Assembly: GCA_035267785.1 (NCBI GenBank) | Contig: DATFLL010000033.1 | Span: forward strand, 1-34,339 | Origin: DATFLL01 sp035267785 | GTDB taxonomy: Bacteria; Pseudomonadota; Gammaproteobacteria; DATFLL01 | Reading direction: 5' to 3' | DNA: 34,339 nt | Shown: positions 33,113-34,339 of the stretch, piece by piece | Layout: every line of letters begins with the position of its first letter | Numbering within the stretch: the stretch's first letter is position 1 | Translations under genes and position numbers: made by a program | Notes under the pieces: generated by a model | Told to the model about the DNA's origin: nothing | Databases searched by the model: none | The model's input: only the letters and a program-made list of their open reading frames with translations

Positions 33113-34339
33113 ATGAAGTACGAATCGCAAAGGGTGGCCAAGCCCTATTTCATAGCGGCCCTGGCCTTGTTTGCCGGACAGATCGTCTTTGGTCTGATTG
33201 CGGGCTTCCAGTATCTGGACGGCACGTTTTTGTTCCCGGAAATCCCGTTCGACGTGGCTCATATGAGCCACACGAATCTACTCATCGTCTGGCTGCTCAT
33301 GGCGTTCATGGGCGCGGCCTATTATATCGTCCCCGAGGAGGCGCAAACGGAGCTTTACAGCCCGAAACTGGCGCTGATCACGTTCTGGGTATTTCTGGGT
33401 GCGGCGGTGCTGACGCTGTTCGGCTACCTGTTCGTTCCCTACTCGCAGCTGGCGGCCATGACCGGCGACAAACTGCTGCCGACCATGGGCCGGGGCTATC
33501 TTGAGCAGCCGCTGCCCGTAAAGATAGGCATCGTGCTGGTCGCGCTGTCGCTGCTGTTCAATATCACCATGACGCTGCTGAAGGGGCGCAAAACCTCACT
33601 CAACCTGATCCTGATCGGCGCTCTTTGGGGGCTGGCGCTGCTGTTTTTGCCCGCCTTCTATTTTCCCATCGACACCGTGAAGGCCAGCTACAGCTGGTGG
33701 TGGATCGTACATGGATGGGTGGAAGGCGACTGGGAGCTTATCCTCGGCGCACTACTGGGCTTCATCCTGATCAAGATGACCGGGGTGGACCGCGAGATCG
33801 TCGAAAAGTGGCTCTATGTGATCATTGCCATGACGCTTGTCACGGGCATTATCGGCATCGGCCATCACTATTACTTCATCGGCGCACCGCGCTACTGGAT
33901 CTGGCTCGGCTCGATCTTCTCGGCACTGGAGCCAATTCCGTTCATTTTGCTGATCGCCTTTGCCTTCAAGATGCTGCTGCGCCGACGCCGTGAGCATCCC
34001 AACAAGGCGGCCATGCTCTGGGCCATGGGCACGCCGATCGTCGCCTTTCTGGGTGCGGGCTTGTGGGGCTTTATGATCACGCTGGCCCCGGTTCAGAACT
34101 ACGTGCACGGCACCAACCTCACGGCGGCCCACGGTCATCTCGCGTTCTTCGGTGCGTACGCGATGGTCTCGCTGGCCATCATCTCCTATGCGATGCCGCT
34201 GCTGCGGGGGCGCGAGGCCAACAGTGCAGCGGCTCAGCGTTGGGAAATGTCCGGCTTCTGGATCATGGTAATCAGCATGATCGGCATTACGCTCGCCCTC
34301 ACCGGGGCCGGTATTGTCACGGCGTTTCTGCAGCGCATG
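33113..34339 (+). CDS. norB: Nitric oxide reductase catalytic subunit, 3' end outside window
   Basis: The first 409 codons are visible; the C-terminal end (about 50-60 residues by family length) lies outside. NorB reduces two NO to N2O in the membrane at a haem b3/FeB centre. All ligands are present, each seven positions before the P. aeruginosa numbering I recall: H53 and H342 for haem b, H340 for b3, H200, H251 and H252 with E204 for FeB, plus E208 and E273. About eleven TM segments are seen. GAAGGAG lies 7 bases before the ATG. The separate norC makes this the cytochrome c-dependent type, not qNOR. Confidence 0.95.
   Translation, partial: MKYESQRVAKPYFIAALALFAGQIVFGLIAGFQYLDGTFLFPEIPFDVAHMSHTNLLIVWLLMAFMGAAYYIVPEEAQTELYSPKLALITFWVFLGAAVLTLFGYLFVPYSQLAAMTGDKLLPTMGRGYLEQPLPVKIGIVLVALSLLFNITMTLLKGRKTSLNLILIGALWGLALLFLPAFYFPIDTVKASYSWWWIVHGWVEGDWELILGALLGFILIKMTGVDREIVEKWLYVIIAMTLVTGIIGIGHHYYFIGAPRYWIWLGSIFSALEPIPFILLIAFAFKMLLRRRREHPNKAAMLWAMGTPIVAFLGAGLWGFMITLAPVQNYVHGTNLTAAHGHLAFFGAYAMVSLAIISYAMPLLRGREANSAAAQRWEMSGFWIMVISMIGITLALTGAGIVTAFLQRM

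Noticed and set aside
1..34339. CRISPR arrays, tRNA or rRNA genes, transposases, integrases or attachment sites.
   Set aside because: I looked for regular short repeats, cloverleaf-like sequences and recombinase motifs and found none, so the cluster's mobility is not supported by any element inside the window.

Overview
The window is a high-GC (roughly 60-65 % by eye) chromosomal segment from a proteobacterium, most likely a gammaproteobacterium. Evidence for a Gram-negative, facultatively anaerobic lifestyle includes outer-membrane barrel proteins, a lipoprotein, Sec and Tat signal peptides, a cytochrome c nitric oxide reductase (norCB) and FNR/Dnr-type boxes. A fragment of a class II fructose-bisphosphate aldolase of the kind common in autotrophs hints at a chemolithoautotrophic relative, but the genus cannot be read from the sequence. 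No tRNA, rRNA, CRISPR array, transposase or integrase was seen.

Layout. 1-1120: a VOC-family protein (running off the left edge) divergent from a YafY-type HTH/WYL regulator, with a twin palindrome between them. 1408-2613: an HD-GYP protein with an altered metal site. 2858-4600: a leftward group (two small membrane proteins, an ABM-domain protein, a single-domain globin) with a perfect FNR/Dnr box before the globin. 4907-8592: a Tat-exported multicopper oxidase with a strong terminator, then an M48 protease and thioredoxin 2. 8603-8716: an aldolase fragment. 9312-15233: mostly small secreted or membrane proteins of unknown function, an AraC/GyrI regulator, a zincin-like protein and a propeller-like protein. 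15265-15880: a decayed methyltransferase copy.

16044-30475 is the most interesting part. It looks like one ArsR-controlled system in three transcription units. A leftward seven-gene operon encodes an arsenite-methyltransferase-like enzyme (ArsM), a ferritin-like diiron protein with the ligand spacing of cyanobacterial aldehyde-deformylating oxygenase, an acyl-reductase-like SDR, a LolD/MacB-type ABC exporter, a LolA-like lipoprotein-sorting protein and an outer-membrane barrel. ArsR is divergent from a rightward operon encoding a polar amino acid ABC importer, an OsmC-like protein and a 2-oxoglutarate oxygenase-like protein. A convergent gene encodes an ArsD-like thiol protein. Related palindromes lie before all three units, and ArsR, the diiron protein and the ArsD-like protein carry vicinal cysteine pairs. 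My inference is an undescribed metalloid-responsive pathway that imports a small molecule, modifies a lipid or arsenical, and exports it to the envelope.

30897-34339: the intact paralogue of the decayed methyltransferase, a small lipoprotein, and norC-norB (norB runs off the right edge) behind a second perfect FNR/Dnr box. The globin group and norCB therefore probably belong to one nitric-oxide regulon.
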